Source: a bacterium M00.F.Ca.ET.205.01.1.1
Lineage (GTDB): Bacteria; Pseudomonadota; Alphaproteobacteria; Rhizobiales; Rhizobiaceae
Length of the DNA stretch: 64,000 nucleotides
NCBI GenBank assembly: GCA_004791255.1
Contig: SRUQ01000012.1
Location: 113,321 to 177,320, forward strand
Direction: 5' to 3'
Of this stretch, positions 1 to 9,700 are shown one piece after another (the first letter of the stretch is position 1; every line of letters starts with the position of its first letter). A program made the translations under genes and the position numbers. Below the pieces are notes generated by a model, which saw nothing but the letters and a program-made list of their open reading frames with translations, did not search any database and was not told the DNA's origin.

Positions 1-1125
1 TACACGGTCACCAATGTTGGCAACGTCGCGCTTTCGGGCGTCGACGTGACCGACGATCAGGGTGTGACGGTCACCGGGGTGCTCGGCGCTGATGCCGTGC
101 ACAATGTCGGCGACACCAACAACGACGGCAAGCTCGACCTCACCGAAGCCTGGGTGTTCACCGGCACCGGCGTTGCCGGCACTGGCGCCTACAGCAACAT
201 CGGTTCGGCCTCCGGTTCGTTCACCGACGATGCCGGCCACACCGGCACCGACACGGCCACCGACGGCTCCAGCTATTTCGGCGCCGACCCGGAGATCGCC
301 ATCAACAAGGTGACGGTCGACGGTGCGACTTCAGGCGATGGCTTGAACATCCTTTCCGGCGAGGCGATCTCCTGGAAATACACGGTCACCAATGTTGGCA
401 ACGTCGCGCTTTCGGGCGTCGACGTGACCGACGATCAGGGTGTGACGGTCACCGGGGTGCTCGGCGCTGATGCCGTGCACAATGTCGGCGACACCAACAA
501 CGACGGCAAGCTCGACCTCACCGAAGCCTGGGTGTTCACCGGCACCGGCGTTGCCGGCACTGGCGCCTACAGCAACATCGGTTCGGCCTCCGGTTCGTTC
601 ACCGACGATGCCGGCCATACCGGCACCGACACCGCCACCGACGGCTCCAGCTATTTCGGCGCCGACCCGGAGATCGCCATCAACAAGGTGACGGTCGACG
701 GAGCGACATCGGGCGATGGCCTGACTATTTTGGCCGGCGAGGCGATCTCGTGGAAGTACACGGTCACCAATGTCGGCAATGTCGCGCTGTCAGGCGTCAA
801 CGTCACCGACAACCAGGGCGTGACGGTCACCGGGGTGCTCGGCGCCGATGCCGTGCACAACATCGGCGACACCAACAATAACGGCAAGCTCGACCTGACC
901 GAAGCCTGGGTGTTCACCGGCACCGGCGTTGCCGGCATCGGTGCTTACAGCAATATCGGTTCGGCCTCTGGCTCCTTCACCGATGATGCCCTCCACACCC
1001 CTACCGACACCGCCACCGACGACTCCAACTACTTCGGCGCCAATCCGCATATTACGCTCGACAAGAAGACCAATGGCGTCGACCACGGCCTCAACATCTT
1101 CCAGGGTCAGCCTGTGACCTGGACC
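1..1125 (+). repeat. Tandem 378-bp in-frame repeats
   Basis: Units start at 1, 379 and 757, an exact 378-bp (126-codon) period. Units 1 and 2 differ at only a few bases. Unit 3 is more diverged, and a fourth unit begins near 1126 at a slightly shorter spacing. The array runs off the left edge, so the copy number is unknown. Confidence 0.95.
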
Positions 1126-2151
1126 TATGATGTCAAGAACGACGGCAACGTCGCGCTCGCCCATGTGGTCGTGACCGACGACAACGGCACCGCCGGCACC
1201 GGCGATGATTTCCATCCGACCGCGATCCTCAGCGGCGGGTTCAACAGCGGCGACACCAACCACAACAATCTGCTCGATACAAATGAGACCTGGCACTACC
1301 AGGCGACGGGTACCGCGCAGCTTGGCAGCTACGTCAACAACGCCACGGCCACGACCGATGCCGTTGTCGACTCGGCCGGCCATTCACGCACGCCGCTCGC
1401 CACCGACAGCAGCGACTATGAGGGCTTCTCGAACAAAGCGCTGACACAAGGGTTCTGGGGCAGCCATGCCGACGCCTGGGACAATGTCGCCGGCAATGAA
1501 GGCAATCCCACCAAGAGTGCCGTCGCCAGTGGCGTCCTGTCCAGCCTTGATGTCAATCCGCGTACAGACGGCTATCTGTTGCTCGGCGACGACAACTTCG
1601 ACGGCATTGCCAACGATGCTCACAATCTCCTGATCTCGATCTCGCTGGCCAAGGCCATCGAATCAAGTTCGACTGGCGGCGATGCGCGCGTGATCATGCT
1701 CCAGCAGGCGATCGCCACCCAGCTCAACATCGACAACCATGTTGGTCAGCCCAACAATGTGATCGACGAGGCGGTGATGTGGTTGAAGGGGCAGGGGGCA
1801 TGGGCTGGGCTGGGCGTCAATGTCGATGCCGACAACGATGGCGTCGTCGATCAGAACGGCGCCGCGCTGGCGGGGGCCGCTGTGAAGACGAGCTCGAGCG
1901 CCTGGACCAAATATGTCGACGTCACCGATCCGAGCTCCGGCATAACCGATTGGAATGGCGGCAAGGAGGCCGACGGCGAGGGCCTGAAGAACGCGCTGAT
2001 GTGGTTCAACCAGGATCAATTGGTGACATCCGGGACAGGCGGCCATGTCGCCTGGTTCGATGGAACCAACATCATCGACGAGCATCCCAACACGCTCGAT
2101 CAATTCTGGCTCACGCTGCATGAAGTAGGGGGCCTGACGGGCATCTCCTGA
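1..2151 (+). CDS. Repetitive surface protein, C-terminal part (partial)
   Basis: The reading frame is already open at base 1, so the gene starts upstream; the GTG at 46 is only an internal valine. About 716 residues are visible. They start with three near-identical 126-residue repeats (motif VTNVGNVALSGVxVTD) resembling DUF11-type Ig-like surface-protein repeats, then a diverged fourth repeat, then a distinct C-terminal domain opening with LTQGFWGSHADAW and rich in DxDxDG-like acidic stretches that may bind calcium. There is no sortase motif or membrane anchor. The next two genes encode a type I secretion ATPase and adaptor, so this is probably their substrate: an adhesin or matrix protein exported through a C-terminal signal. 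Family and substrate role are inferred; being coding and repetitive is seen directly. Confidence 0.85.
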   Translation, partial: YTVTNVGNVALSGVDVTDDQGVTVTGVLGADAVHNVGDTNNDGKLDLTEAWVFTGTGVAGTGAYSNIGSASGSFTDDAGHTGTDTATDGSSYFGADPEIAINKVTVDGATSGDGLNILSGEAISWKYTVTNVGNVALSGVDVTDDQGVTVTGVLGADAVHNVGDTNNDGKLDLTEAWVFTGTGVAGTGAYSNIGSASGSFTDDAGHTGTDTATDGSSYFGADPEIAINKVTVDGATSGDGLTILAGEAISWKYTVTNVGNVALSGVNVTDNQGVTVTGVLGADAVHNIGDTNNNGKLDLTEAWVFTGTGVAGIGAYSNIGSASGSFTDDALHTPTDTATDDSNYFGANPHITLDKKTNGVDHGLNIFQGQPVTWTYDVKNDGNVALAHVVVTDDNGTAGTGDDFHPTAILSGGFNSGDTNHNNLLDTNETWHYQATGTAQLGSYVNNATATTDAVVDSAGHSRTPLATDSSDYEGFSNKALTQGFWGSHADAWDNVAGNEGNPTKSAVASGVLSSLDVNPRTDGYLLLGDDNFDGIANDAHNLLISISLAKAIESSSTGGDARVIMLQQAIATQLNIDNHVGQPNNVIDEAVMWLKGQGAWAGLGVNVDADNDGVVDQNGAALAGAAVKTSSSAWTKYVDVTDPSSGITDWNGGKEADGEGLKNALMWFNQDQLVTSGTGGHVAWFDGTNIIDEHPNTLDQFWLTLHEVGGLTGIS

Positions 2152-2209
2152 GGCAGGTTTCCGGCCTTCCGGTCGGGTGCCTTGCTGCAGCGCTGCCTTG
2201 TGAATCGGC

Positions 2210-4228
2210 ATGGGAAAGGGTTTCATTATCTTCAGCTTGGCGCAGGCGAGGACCAGGTCCTTGGGTCTGGTTTTGATCGTCTGCGCCCTTTTATCCTGGC
2301 TCAGCGGGGTGCTGCCGGCATTTCCGAGCGTCGGGGCGCTTTGCCTGGCGCTGGCAGGGTTCGGCGCTCTTCTTCTGTTTCGCGCACGCAGTCCCGATAT
2401 GGCCCAAACCGGCCGGGGCGCCGCCCCTGCGGCGAAGGCGCGCGGCGCTGCCAGGCCCGGTGCCCGCCAGCAGGTCTCGGAACTTGCCGTGGCGATCAAG
2501 GCCTGCCGTTCGGCATTCGTCGTCGTCGCCCTGTTCTCCGGCGTCCTCAATGTGCTGATGCTCGCCGGCTCGCTCTATATGCTCGAGGTCTACGATCGCG
2601 TGCTGCCGAGCCGCAGCGTGCCGACGCTCATCGGCCTCAGCCTGCTCGTCGCCATCCTCTATGCCGGGCAGGGCGTGCTCGATTTCATCCGCGGCCGCAT
2701 CCTGGTGCGCATCGGCGGCGCCCTCGACGAGGCGCTCGGTGCGCGTGTCTATTCCAGCATCCTCAAGCTGCCGCTCAAGGTCGGGCGCGGCGGGGACAGC
2801 ATGCAGCCGGTGCGCGACCTTGACGGTGTGCGCGCCTTCCTGTCCGGCACCGGTCCGACCGCGTTGTTCGATCTGCCATGGCTGCCGCTCTACCTGGCCA
2901 TCATCTTCATGTTCCATGTGCTTCTCGGCTTGACCGCCCTCGTCGGAGCGATCGTGCTGGTGCTTTTGACCGTCCTTGCCGAGCGGCTGACCCGCAAGCC
3001 GATCACCTCCGGCACCCAGACCGGCATTGTCCGCAACGGCCTGACCACCGCCGGCAACCGCAACGCGGAAGTCATCGCGGCGCTTGGCATGGGCGGCCGG
3101 ATGGCGACGCGATGGGAAGAGGCCAATCGCGACTATCTCGCCGAGCAGCGCAGCGTCAGCGATATCGCAGGTGGCTTCGGCGCCGTGTCCAAGGTGCTGC
3201 GCATGCTGCTGCAATCGGCCATGCTCGGCGTCGGCGCCTGGCTGGTGATCGAGCAGCAGGCGACCGCCGGTATCATCATCACCGCGTCGATCCTGAGCGG
3301 TCGAGCCCTGGCACCCGTCGATCTGGTCATCGCCAACTGGAAGGGTCTCCTGACGGCGCGGCAAGGCTGGCAGCGGCTGGCCAAGATTCTCGCCGCCGTG
3401 CCGGCCGATGCCGAGCCGATGGCCATGCCGATGCCGAACCGGCATATCTTCATGCAAGGTGTCAGCGTGGCGGCGCCCGGCACGCAGCGCCCCCTGGTGC
3501 TGGACGCCAGCTTCGCGCTCGAAGCGGGGCACGCCGTCGGCATCATCGGCCCGAGCGGTTCCGGCAAATCGACGCTGGTCAGGGCGCTTGTCGGAGCATG
3601 GCAGCCCGCCGCCGGCAGGGTCCGGCTCGATGGCGCCGACCTCGACCAGTGGTCGCCGCAGGACCGCGGCCGCTTCATCGGTTATCTGCCGCAGGACGTC
3701 GAACTGTTTGCCGGCTCGATCGCCGAGAATATCGCGCGTTTCGAGCCGGACGCCGATCCAGCCTTGATCATTGCCGCCGCCAAGGCGGCCGGTGCGCATG
3801 ATCTCATCGTCGGCTTCCGCGACGGTTACGAGACGCAGGTCGGCGAGCTTGGCGAGGCGGTCTCGGCCGGCCAGCGCCAGCGCATCGCGCTGGCTCGCGC
3901 GCTCTATCGCGACCCGTTCCTGGTGGTGCTTGACGAGCCCAATTCCAACCTCGACGCCGAAGGCGAGCAGGCGCTGTTCCAGGCGATCCTTTCGGTGCGG
4001 CAGCGCGGTGGCATCGTCGTGCTCGTGGCGCACCGGCCAAGCGCGCTCGGCACGGTCGATTTCATCCTCGCCATGAATCAGGGCCGCGTCCAGGCGTTCG
4101 GCCTCAAGGACGAAGTTTTGGCCAAGCTGTTTCCGCGGCCGCAGCCGGCGGTGGCCGCCGTGCCGCGGCTCAGGCTCGCCACCGAAGAGCCGGCGCCATC
4201 GCCCGGCCTGGCGGCGGCCGGCGAGTGA
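2210..4228 (+). CDS. Type I secretion ABC permease/ATPase (PrtD family)
   Basis: This inner-membrane ABC exporter would energise one-step secretion of the upstream repetitive protein. It has 672 residues. An N-terminal extension with two hydrophobic segments (about 17-60) precedes the six-helix export domain (about 95-370) and the ATPase domain. Walker A GPSGSGKS lies at 447-454, the signature SAGQRQRIALARA begins near 552, and Walker B LVVLDEP has its Asp near 575. There is no N-terminal C39 peptidase, as expected for PrtD/AprD-type exporters of proteins with uncleaved C-terminal signals. It overlaps the region just before the HlyD-type adaptor, so the two are probably co-transcribed. No TolC-like partner is present here; one elsewhere in the genome is presumably used. 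Confidence 0.93.
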   Translation: MGKGFIIFSLAQARTRSLGLVLIVCALLSWLSGVLPAFPSVGALCLALAGFGALLLFRARSPDMAQTGRGAAPAAKARGAARPGARQQVSELAVAIKACRSAFVVVALFSGVLNVLMLAGSLYMLEVYDRVLPSRSVPTLIGLSLLVAILYAGQGVLDFIRGRILVRIGGALDEALGARVYSSILKLPLKVGRGGDSMQPVRDLDGVRAFLSGTGPTALFDLPWLPLYLAIIFMFHVLLGLTALVGAIVLVLLTVLAERLTRKPITSGTQTGIVRNGLTTAGNRNAEVIAALGMGGRMATRWEEANRDYLAEQRSVSDIAGGFGAVSKVLRMLLQSAMLGVGAWLVIEQQATAGIIITASILSGRALAPVDLVIANWKGLLTARQGWQRLAKILAAVPADAEPMAMPMPNRHIFMQGVSVAAPGTQRPLVLDASFALEAGHAVGIIGPSGSGKSTLVRALVGAWQPAAGRVRLDGADLDQWSPQDRGRFIGYLPQDVELFAGSIAENIARFEPDADPALIIAAAKAAGAHDLIVGFRDGYETQVGELGEAVSAGQRQRIALARALYRDPFLVVLDEPNSNLDAEGEQALFQAILSVRQRGGIVVLVAHRPSALGTVDFILAMNQGRVQAFGLKDEVLAKLFPRPQPAVAAVPRLRLATEEPAPSPGLAAAGE

Positions 4229-4239
4229 GGGGAGGAAGG

Positions 4240-5535
4240 ATGTCCGGCTCCTCGCACCAATCCATTCAGCGCTACATGCGCATGGGCCTCTGCGCGGTCG
4301 CGCTGCTGGTCGGCGGGGTCGGCGGCTGGGCCTCGCTGACGCGGATTTCGGGAGCGGTCATCGCGTCGGGGGTCCTCGTCGTCGATTCCCATGTCAAGGA
4401 CGTGCAGCACTCGACCGGCGGCATCGTTGGCGAGATCGCGGCGCGCGACGGCGACCGCGTCAAACGTGGCGCGCTGCTCGTGCGCCTCGACCCCACCATG
4501 CCGGCGGCCAATCTCGCAGTCGTCACCAAGGCCCTCGACCAGCTGTCGGCGCGCGAGGCGCGCCTCGAAGCCGAACGCCAGGGTGCCGATGCCATCGCGT
4601 TTCCGAAGGACCTTCTCGGTCGCCGAAGCGATCCGGCGATCGCCGAGATCATGGCCGGCGAGGAACAACTCTTCGAGACGCGGCGGGCGGCTCGTTCCGG
4701 CCAGAAGAGCCAGTTGCAGGAACGCATCCTCCAACTGCAGAAGGAGATCGGCGGCGATACGGCCCAGGCGGACGCCAAGTCGCACGAGATCGCGCTTGTC
4801 GAGGAGGAACTGGCCAGCATACGCGCGCTGTGGGAAAAGCGGCTGATTTCGATCGACCGCCTGACAGCCATGGAGCGCGAGTCGACGCGGCTCGACGGTG
4901 AACGTGGCCAGTTGACGGCAGCTTTGGCGCAGGCCCAGGGCAAGATCGCCGAAACCAATTTGCAGATCATCCAGATCGATCTCGAACTCAGCACCGAGGT
5001 CAACAAGGATTTGCGCGACATCGACGCCAAGGCCGGCGAACTGACGGAGCGCAAGATCGCCGCCGAGGACCAGTTGAAGCGCATCGACATCCGCGCGCCG
5101 CAGGACGGTGTCGTCCAGCAGTCGATCGCCCATACGATCGGCGGCGTCATCACCCCTGGCCAGACGATCATGCAGATCGTGCCCGACAGCGACAGCCTGA
5201 CGGTCGAAGCCAAGATCGCGCCGAGCGATATCGACCAGCTCTTTATCGGCCAGCCGGCGGCGCTGCGCTTCTCGGCCTTCAACCAGCGCACCACACCGCA
5301 AATCAACGGCACGGTCGAACGGACCTCGCCCGACACGACGACCGACCAGCGCACCGGCATCAGCTACTACACGGTTCGCATCTCGACCACGACCTCCGAG
5401 GTGGCGCGCCTCGGCGAGGTCAAGCTGGTTCCTGGCATGCCGGTCGAATCCTTCATCAAGACCGCTGACCGGACCGTGATCTCCTATCTCGTCAAACCGC
5501 TGCAGGACCAGATCAGCCGCGCCTTCAGGGAATGA
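4240..5535 (+). CDS. HlyD-family type I secretion adaptor
   Basis: This periplasmic adaptor (membrane-fusion) subunit links the ABC exporter to an outer-membrane channel. I chose the ATG at 4240 over the upstream GTG at 4225 because a strong GGGGAGGAAGG ribosome site lies just before it, giving 431 residues. One N-terminal membrane helix (about 14-34) is followed by a lipoyl-like half motif, a long charged coiled coil (about 85-285, rich in E, Q, R and L) and a C-terminal beta-barrel domain, with the second lipoyl half around RIDIRAPQDGVVQ. It begins 11 bases after the stop of the ATPase gene. The order substrate, ATPase, adaptor is typical of dedicated type I systems. Confidence 0.93.
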   Translation: MSGSSHQSIQRYMRMGLCAVALLVGGVGGWASLTRISGAVIASGVLVVDSHVKDVQHSTGGIVGEIAARDGDRVKRGALLVRLDPTMPAANLAVVTKALDQLSAREARLEAERQGADAIAFPKDLLGRRSDPAIAEIMAGEEQLFETRRAARSGQKSQLQERILQLQKEIGGDTAQADAKSHEIALVEEELASIRALWEKRLISIDRLTAMERESTRLDGERGQLTAALAQAQGKIAETNLQIIQIDLELSTEVNKDLRDIDAKAGELTERKIAAEDQLKRIDIRAPQDGVVQQSIAHTIGGVITPGQTIMQIVPDSDSLTVEAKIAPSDIDQLFIGQPAALRFSAFNQRTTPQINGTVERTSPDTTTDQRTGISYYTVRISTTTSEVARLGEVKLVPGMPVESFIKTADRTVISYLVKPLQDQISRAFRE

Positions 5536-5789
5536 GCTGACGCGGCGGCCACGACGTCCTGATGCGGAGCGACGGCGCGTGGGCGGTGCAATGCGCCACA
5601 CGCTTCCATGACAGCGACAAGAGTTTCGACCGGTCGGCCGGTTCGCCCGCCGAGCGCCCGCGCGAGAGTATCGGCGATACTCGCCCGTGCCCTCATCAAG
5701 GCATCCGCGCTGCCTCACGACAGGCGGGCTGGTTCGCCCTATCTCCCATACCGCCGACTTTCTTGCGCGCGGCGTGGAGGAAGAACCCG

Positions 5790-6671
5790 TTGACATCGTT
5801 GCCGGCTGCCCGTCGCGAAGCCGCACCCTTGCCCGTCGCGGCGCTGATGGGGGCCATGGTGTCGATCCAGATCGGCGCCACCTTCGCCAAGACCCTGTTC
5901 CCGCTGATCGGTGCGCAAGGCACGACGACGCTGCGGCTGGTGGTCGGCGCGCTGATGCTGATCGCAGTGCTGCGGCCCTGGCAAATGCGGCCCTCGCGCG
6001 CCACCTTGCCCTGGCTCATCGCCTACGGGGTAACGCTGTGCGCGCTCAACCTCCTGTTCTACGCAGCACTGGCCAGGATCCCGCTTGGCATCGCCGTGGC
6101 GCTTGAATTTTCCGGGCCGCTGCTGGTGGCGACGCTGACCTCGCGGCGCGCCAGCGACTTCGCCTGGATCGCGCTAGCGGTCGCCGGCATCCTGTTGCTG
6201 TCGCCCTTTGTCCATTCGCTGCAGCCGCTTGATCCGGTCGGCGTGATGCTGGCGCTGGCGGCCGGCGGCTTCTGGGCGCTTTACATCGTTTTGGCGCAGA
6301 AAGCCGGCGCCGAACTCGGCTCGCGCACGACGGCCTATGGCATGGCGATCGCCGCCGTGCTGGTGCTGCCGTTTGGCATCGCCGAGGCTGGAGCCGGCCT
6401 CGTCGCGCCGTCGATCCTGGTCAGCGCGCTGCTCGTCGGCCTGTTTTCCAGCGCGCTGCCGTTCTGGCTGGAGATGGTGGCGCTGACCCGCATGCCGGCG
6501 CGCATCTACGGCACGCTGACCTGCCTGGAGCCGGGGCTGGGCGCGCTGGCGGGCTTCCTGTTCCTGCATGAAAGCCTGACCCTGCCGCAACTGGCCGGCA
6601 TAGCCGCCGTCGTCGCCGCCGCCGCCGGCACGGCGCTGACGTCGAAGCCGCCGGTGCCGTCGCCGGAGTAG
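5790..6671 (+). CDS. EamA/DMT-family exporter, RhtA-like
   Basis: This inner-membrane transporter of the drug/metabolite superfamily has about 293 residues and ten hydrophobic segments in two EamA repeats. Its length and layout match RhtA-type threonine/homoserine exporters, but the substrate cannot be read from the sequence. The longer open frame from 5562 has an implausible, non-hydrophobic N-terminus. A TTG at 5790 sits 9 bases after GGAGG and gives a normal start (MTSLPAARREAAPLPV). It converges on the autotransporter gene, with 44 bases between stops and no obvious terminator. Confidence 0.85.
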   Translation: MTSLPAARREAAPLPVAALMGAMVSIQIGATFAKTLFPLIGAQGTTTLRLVVGALMLIAVLRPWQMRPSRATLPWLIAYGVTLCALNLLFYAALARIPLGIAVALEFSGPLLVATLTSRRASDFAWIALAVAGILLLSPFVHSLQPLDPVGVMLALAAGGFWALYIVLAQKAGAELGSRTTAYGMAIAAVLVLPFGIAEAGAGLVAPSILVSALLVGLFSSALPFWLEMVALTRMPARIYGTLTCLEPGLGALAGFLFLHESLTLPQLAGIAAVVAAAAGTALTSKPPVPSPE

Positions 6672-6715
6672 GTGCCTCAGTCGACGTCATCCGGCGAAAC
6701 AGTGGCCTGATCCCG

Positions 6716-9700
6716 TCAGAACCTGACGCCGAGATCGACCTTGGCGCCCTGGTCGACACCGCCGCCAAACTGGCCGGAATAGGTCAGGCCAAGCGTGGCA
6801 TTGGGGGCGAGATGCACATCGAGGCCGGCCTCGACAAGCGCGGCATCCCGGGCGATCGGCACGCCGGCGATGGTGAAGGCATCGCCGCCGGCGAAGGCGA
6901 AGGTCGAGGTTGGCGCGACATCGCCGAAAGCGTGACGCCAGCCGAGCGTGCCGCGCGCGGTGGCGTTCATGCCGCCAAGCGCGAAGTCGGTCGCGCCGCG
7001 CAGGCCGAGCGTGGTGAAGGTCGCATCGGTGGTCGAACCAGTACTGGTCAGAGCCGCCCCGCCGCCCGTCTCGGTGAAGCCGTCGGTGTGGACGCTGACA
7101 TAGGCGAGATTGGCGAAGGGTTCGAATTTGAAGCGCCCGGCATCGGCCTTGTAGGCGAGTTCGCCAAACATCTGCGCGGTGCCGGCATCGTAGTCGGCCG
7201 ACAGCTGGTCCGCAAACCCGTTGAAGGCAACCGAGCGCTTTGTCGACAGGCTGCTCCAGCTGTAGGCTGCGCCGGTGCGCAAGGCGATGGCGCCCCAGTT
7301 GGTGCCGCCATAGAGGCCAAGATGATAGCTGTTGCTGTCGCCGGAGGAGTTGCGATCGTCGGCATCGAAGGAGGCATGGCTGTAGCCGCCGAGTACACCG
7401 ACGCGCCAGTCGCCGACCAGAGTATCGGCGCCGGCCAGCAGGCCGCCGGTCGAGCGGTCGAAGGCGGCGGCGTTGCCGTCGCTATCGGCCTTGCCCCACG
7501 AACCGAAGGCCTGGCCCCAGACGGCGAAGCGGTCGGTGTCGGCGGCGACCATTTCGGGGCCGCCTTCGCCATAGGCCATGACCGGCAGGGCGGCGGTGGT
7601 GCCGCCATCGCCGAAGGCGGAAGCGATGCGGTTGGTGGCAGCGTCGCGCACGAAGTGGCTGTCCTGGACCAGCATACCCTTGGCCGACGAATGGATCTCG
7701 CCCGAAAGCTGGTCGAAGGCCGCCTCCGCCTCCGCGTCGGTGGCCAGACCGAGGACGGCATTGTATAGGGATCCGGATGCCGGAATGCTGTCCAGCGCTT
7801 CACCGGTGGCGATCTGGTTGGGCGTCAACCCAACACTGGCAAAGTTGTGAACCTGCAACACGTCGAGATAGGCGTTGTTGATGTCATAGCTATCAGTCAC
7901 CGACAGGAACGCGGTGCTGGTGATCCCGGTCACACCGGCGAACTCGCCGTTCAGCCCGCTATCGGCGGTCAGCACCGTGTAATGGCCGATCGCGGCGCCT
8001 TGCACCGCCACGTTCAGCGTCGAGCCGGTGATGGTCGCAGCGCCGGTGACATGAAGCAGGTCCGACTGCAGTGCCGCGCCGATGTCGATGGCGTAGGTCG
8101 AACCGGGGGCGAGCGTCGCATTGCCCGAAACCACGGTGACGTCGCCGGCGCCGCCATCCTGAATGGTCAGACGTCCGGAATTCGACAGGGATTCGAGGCC
8201 GCTGAAGGTCGTGGTCTCCAGCGACGCACCATCGCTGGCGGTGACCAGCGTCGCCCCGGCCGCGTTCACCACCGTGTCGATGCCGCCGCCGAACAGGCTG
8301 GTGCCCCCGGTCGTCCAGGTGGCATTGTTGGTCACCTTGTCGACGAAGTCGCCAAGCGTCACCCGGCCAAGCAGCGCGCCGTCATTGATGAGCGTGGTCG
8401 CGCCGCCGGCAGTGTTGATGGCCAGCGCCGCGGCCGTCTGAGAGCTGTTGTGCGTCGCGCCGGAAAGAGTAATGCCGATCGCGTGGCCGGCATTTGATTG
8501 TGCGTCGATCGCGGCGGAGGCGCCTTCTACCGTGCCGCTGGTGGTGATGTCGATCGCGCCCGCGCCGGTCTGTCGTGCGACGATGGCGGTGTTGCCGGTG
8601 GAGGTGACATCGCCGGCGTTGACCGTGACGTCGCCGCCGGCCGATCGCGCGAAGATGCCGTTGCCGGTGGTCACGGTGACCGGACCGACCGTGGTCACCT
8701 TGGTCGAGCCAGAGCCGTAGTTCTCGGCGTCAATGCCCATGCCCGACTGGGCGTCGAGCGACCCGTTGGCGGTCACGTCGATGTTGCCAACCGCCACAGC
8801 GTTGAGAATGACGGCCACCATGCCGGCATTGCCGGCCTTGATGTCGCCATTGGCGACCTCGGTGATATTGCCGATCAGCGAGTGGCTCTGGACGTCGATG
8901 CCGTCCTTGCCAGCCGTCAGCGCCGTCACCGCGCCGGTGGCGACGCTGATCTTGCCGCCGGCCGAAGTGTCTCGCACGACGATGCCTTCGCCGCCGGTGG
9001 AGCTGCTCGCGCCCGAGATGTCGACCGTGACCGTGCCCGTGCTGTTGTTGAGGATGGTCGCGGCACTGCCGGTGCCGCCGACGAACCCGCCAGTGCCGGT
9101 GACGCTGATGTCGCCTCCAAAGAAGCCGCCACCGATCAGCGTCAGGCCGGCTGTGGCGCCGGTCACTGTGTTGGCGACCGACACGTTCACCGCGTCGTTG
9201 GCGGTCACCTTGATGCCCACGGCGGATGTGGCGGTGACCGTGCCGTTGGCGGCGACGCTGGTTGCGCCGATGCCGGAATTGACAACATCGATGCCCGTCG
9301 TGCCGGAGACGTTGCCCGCGATCACGGTGACGATGGCGTCGGTGATACTGTTGGTCTGGCGTGCAACGATGGCGGTGTTGCCGGTGGAGGTCACATCGGT
9401 TGCCGCCACCGTCACGGCGCCGCCGTTCGACTGAGCGAAGATGCCGTTGCCGGTGGTCGCCGTCACCGGACCGATCGTGGTCACCGTGGTCGAGCCCGAG
9501 CCTAAATTGTCGGCGGCGACGCCTGACGCGGCGTCGATCGAGGCGTCGGCGGTCACGTCGACATTGCCGGTGGCCAGCGCGTTGAGGATGACCCCGACGA
9601 TGCCGATATTGCCGGCCTTGATGTCGCCGTTCGTCATGACCGTCACATTGCCGGTCGCCGACTGCGACTGGACGTCGATGCCGTCCGCCGTCAGCGCGGT

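Noticed and set aside
1..1125. Regular 378-bp repeats considered as a CRISPR-like or satellite array.
   Set aside because: The units are contiguous, in frame and coding, with no short repeats separated by unique spacers.
5484..5699. Minus-strand 71-codon frame between the HlyD-type and EamA genes.
   Set aside because: It overlaps the adaptor 3' end, has no ribosome site and no recognisable protein character.
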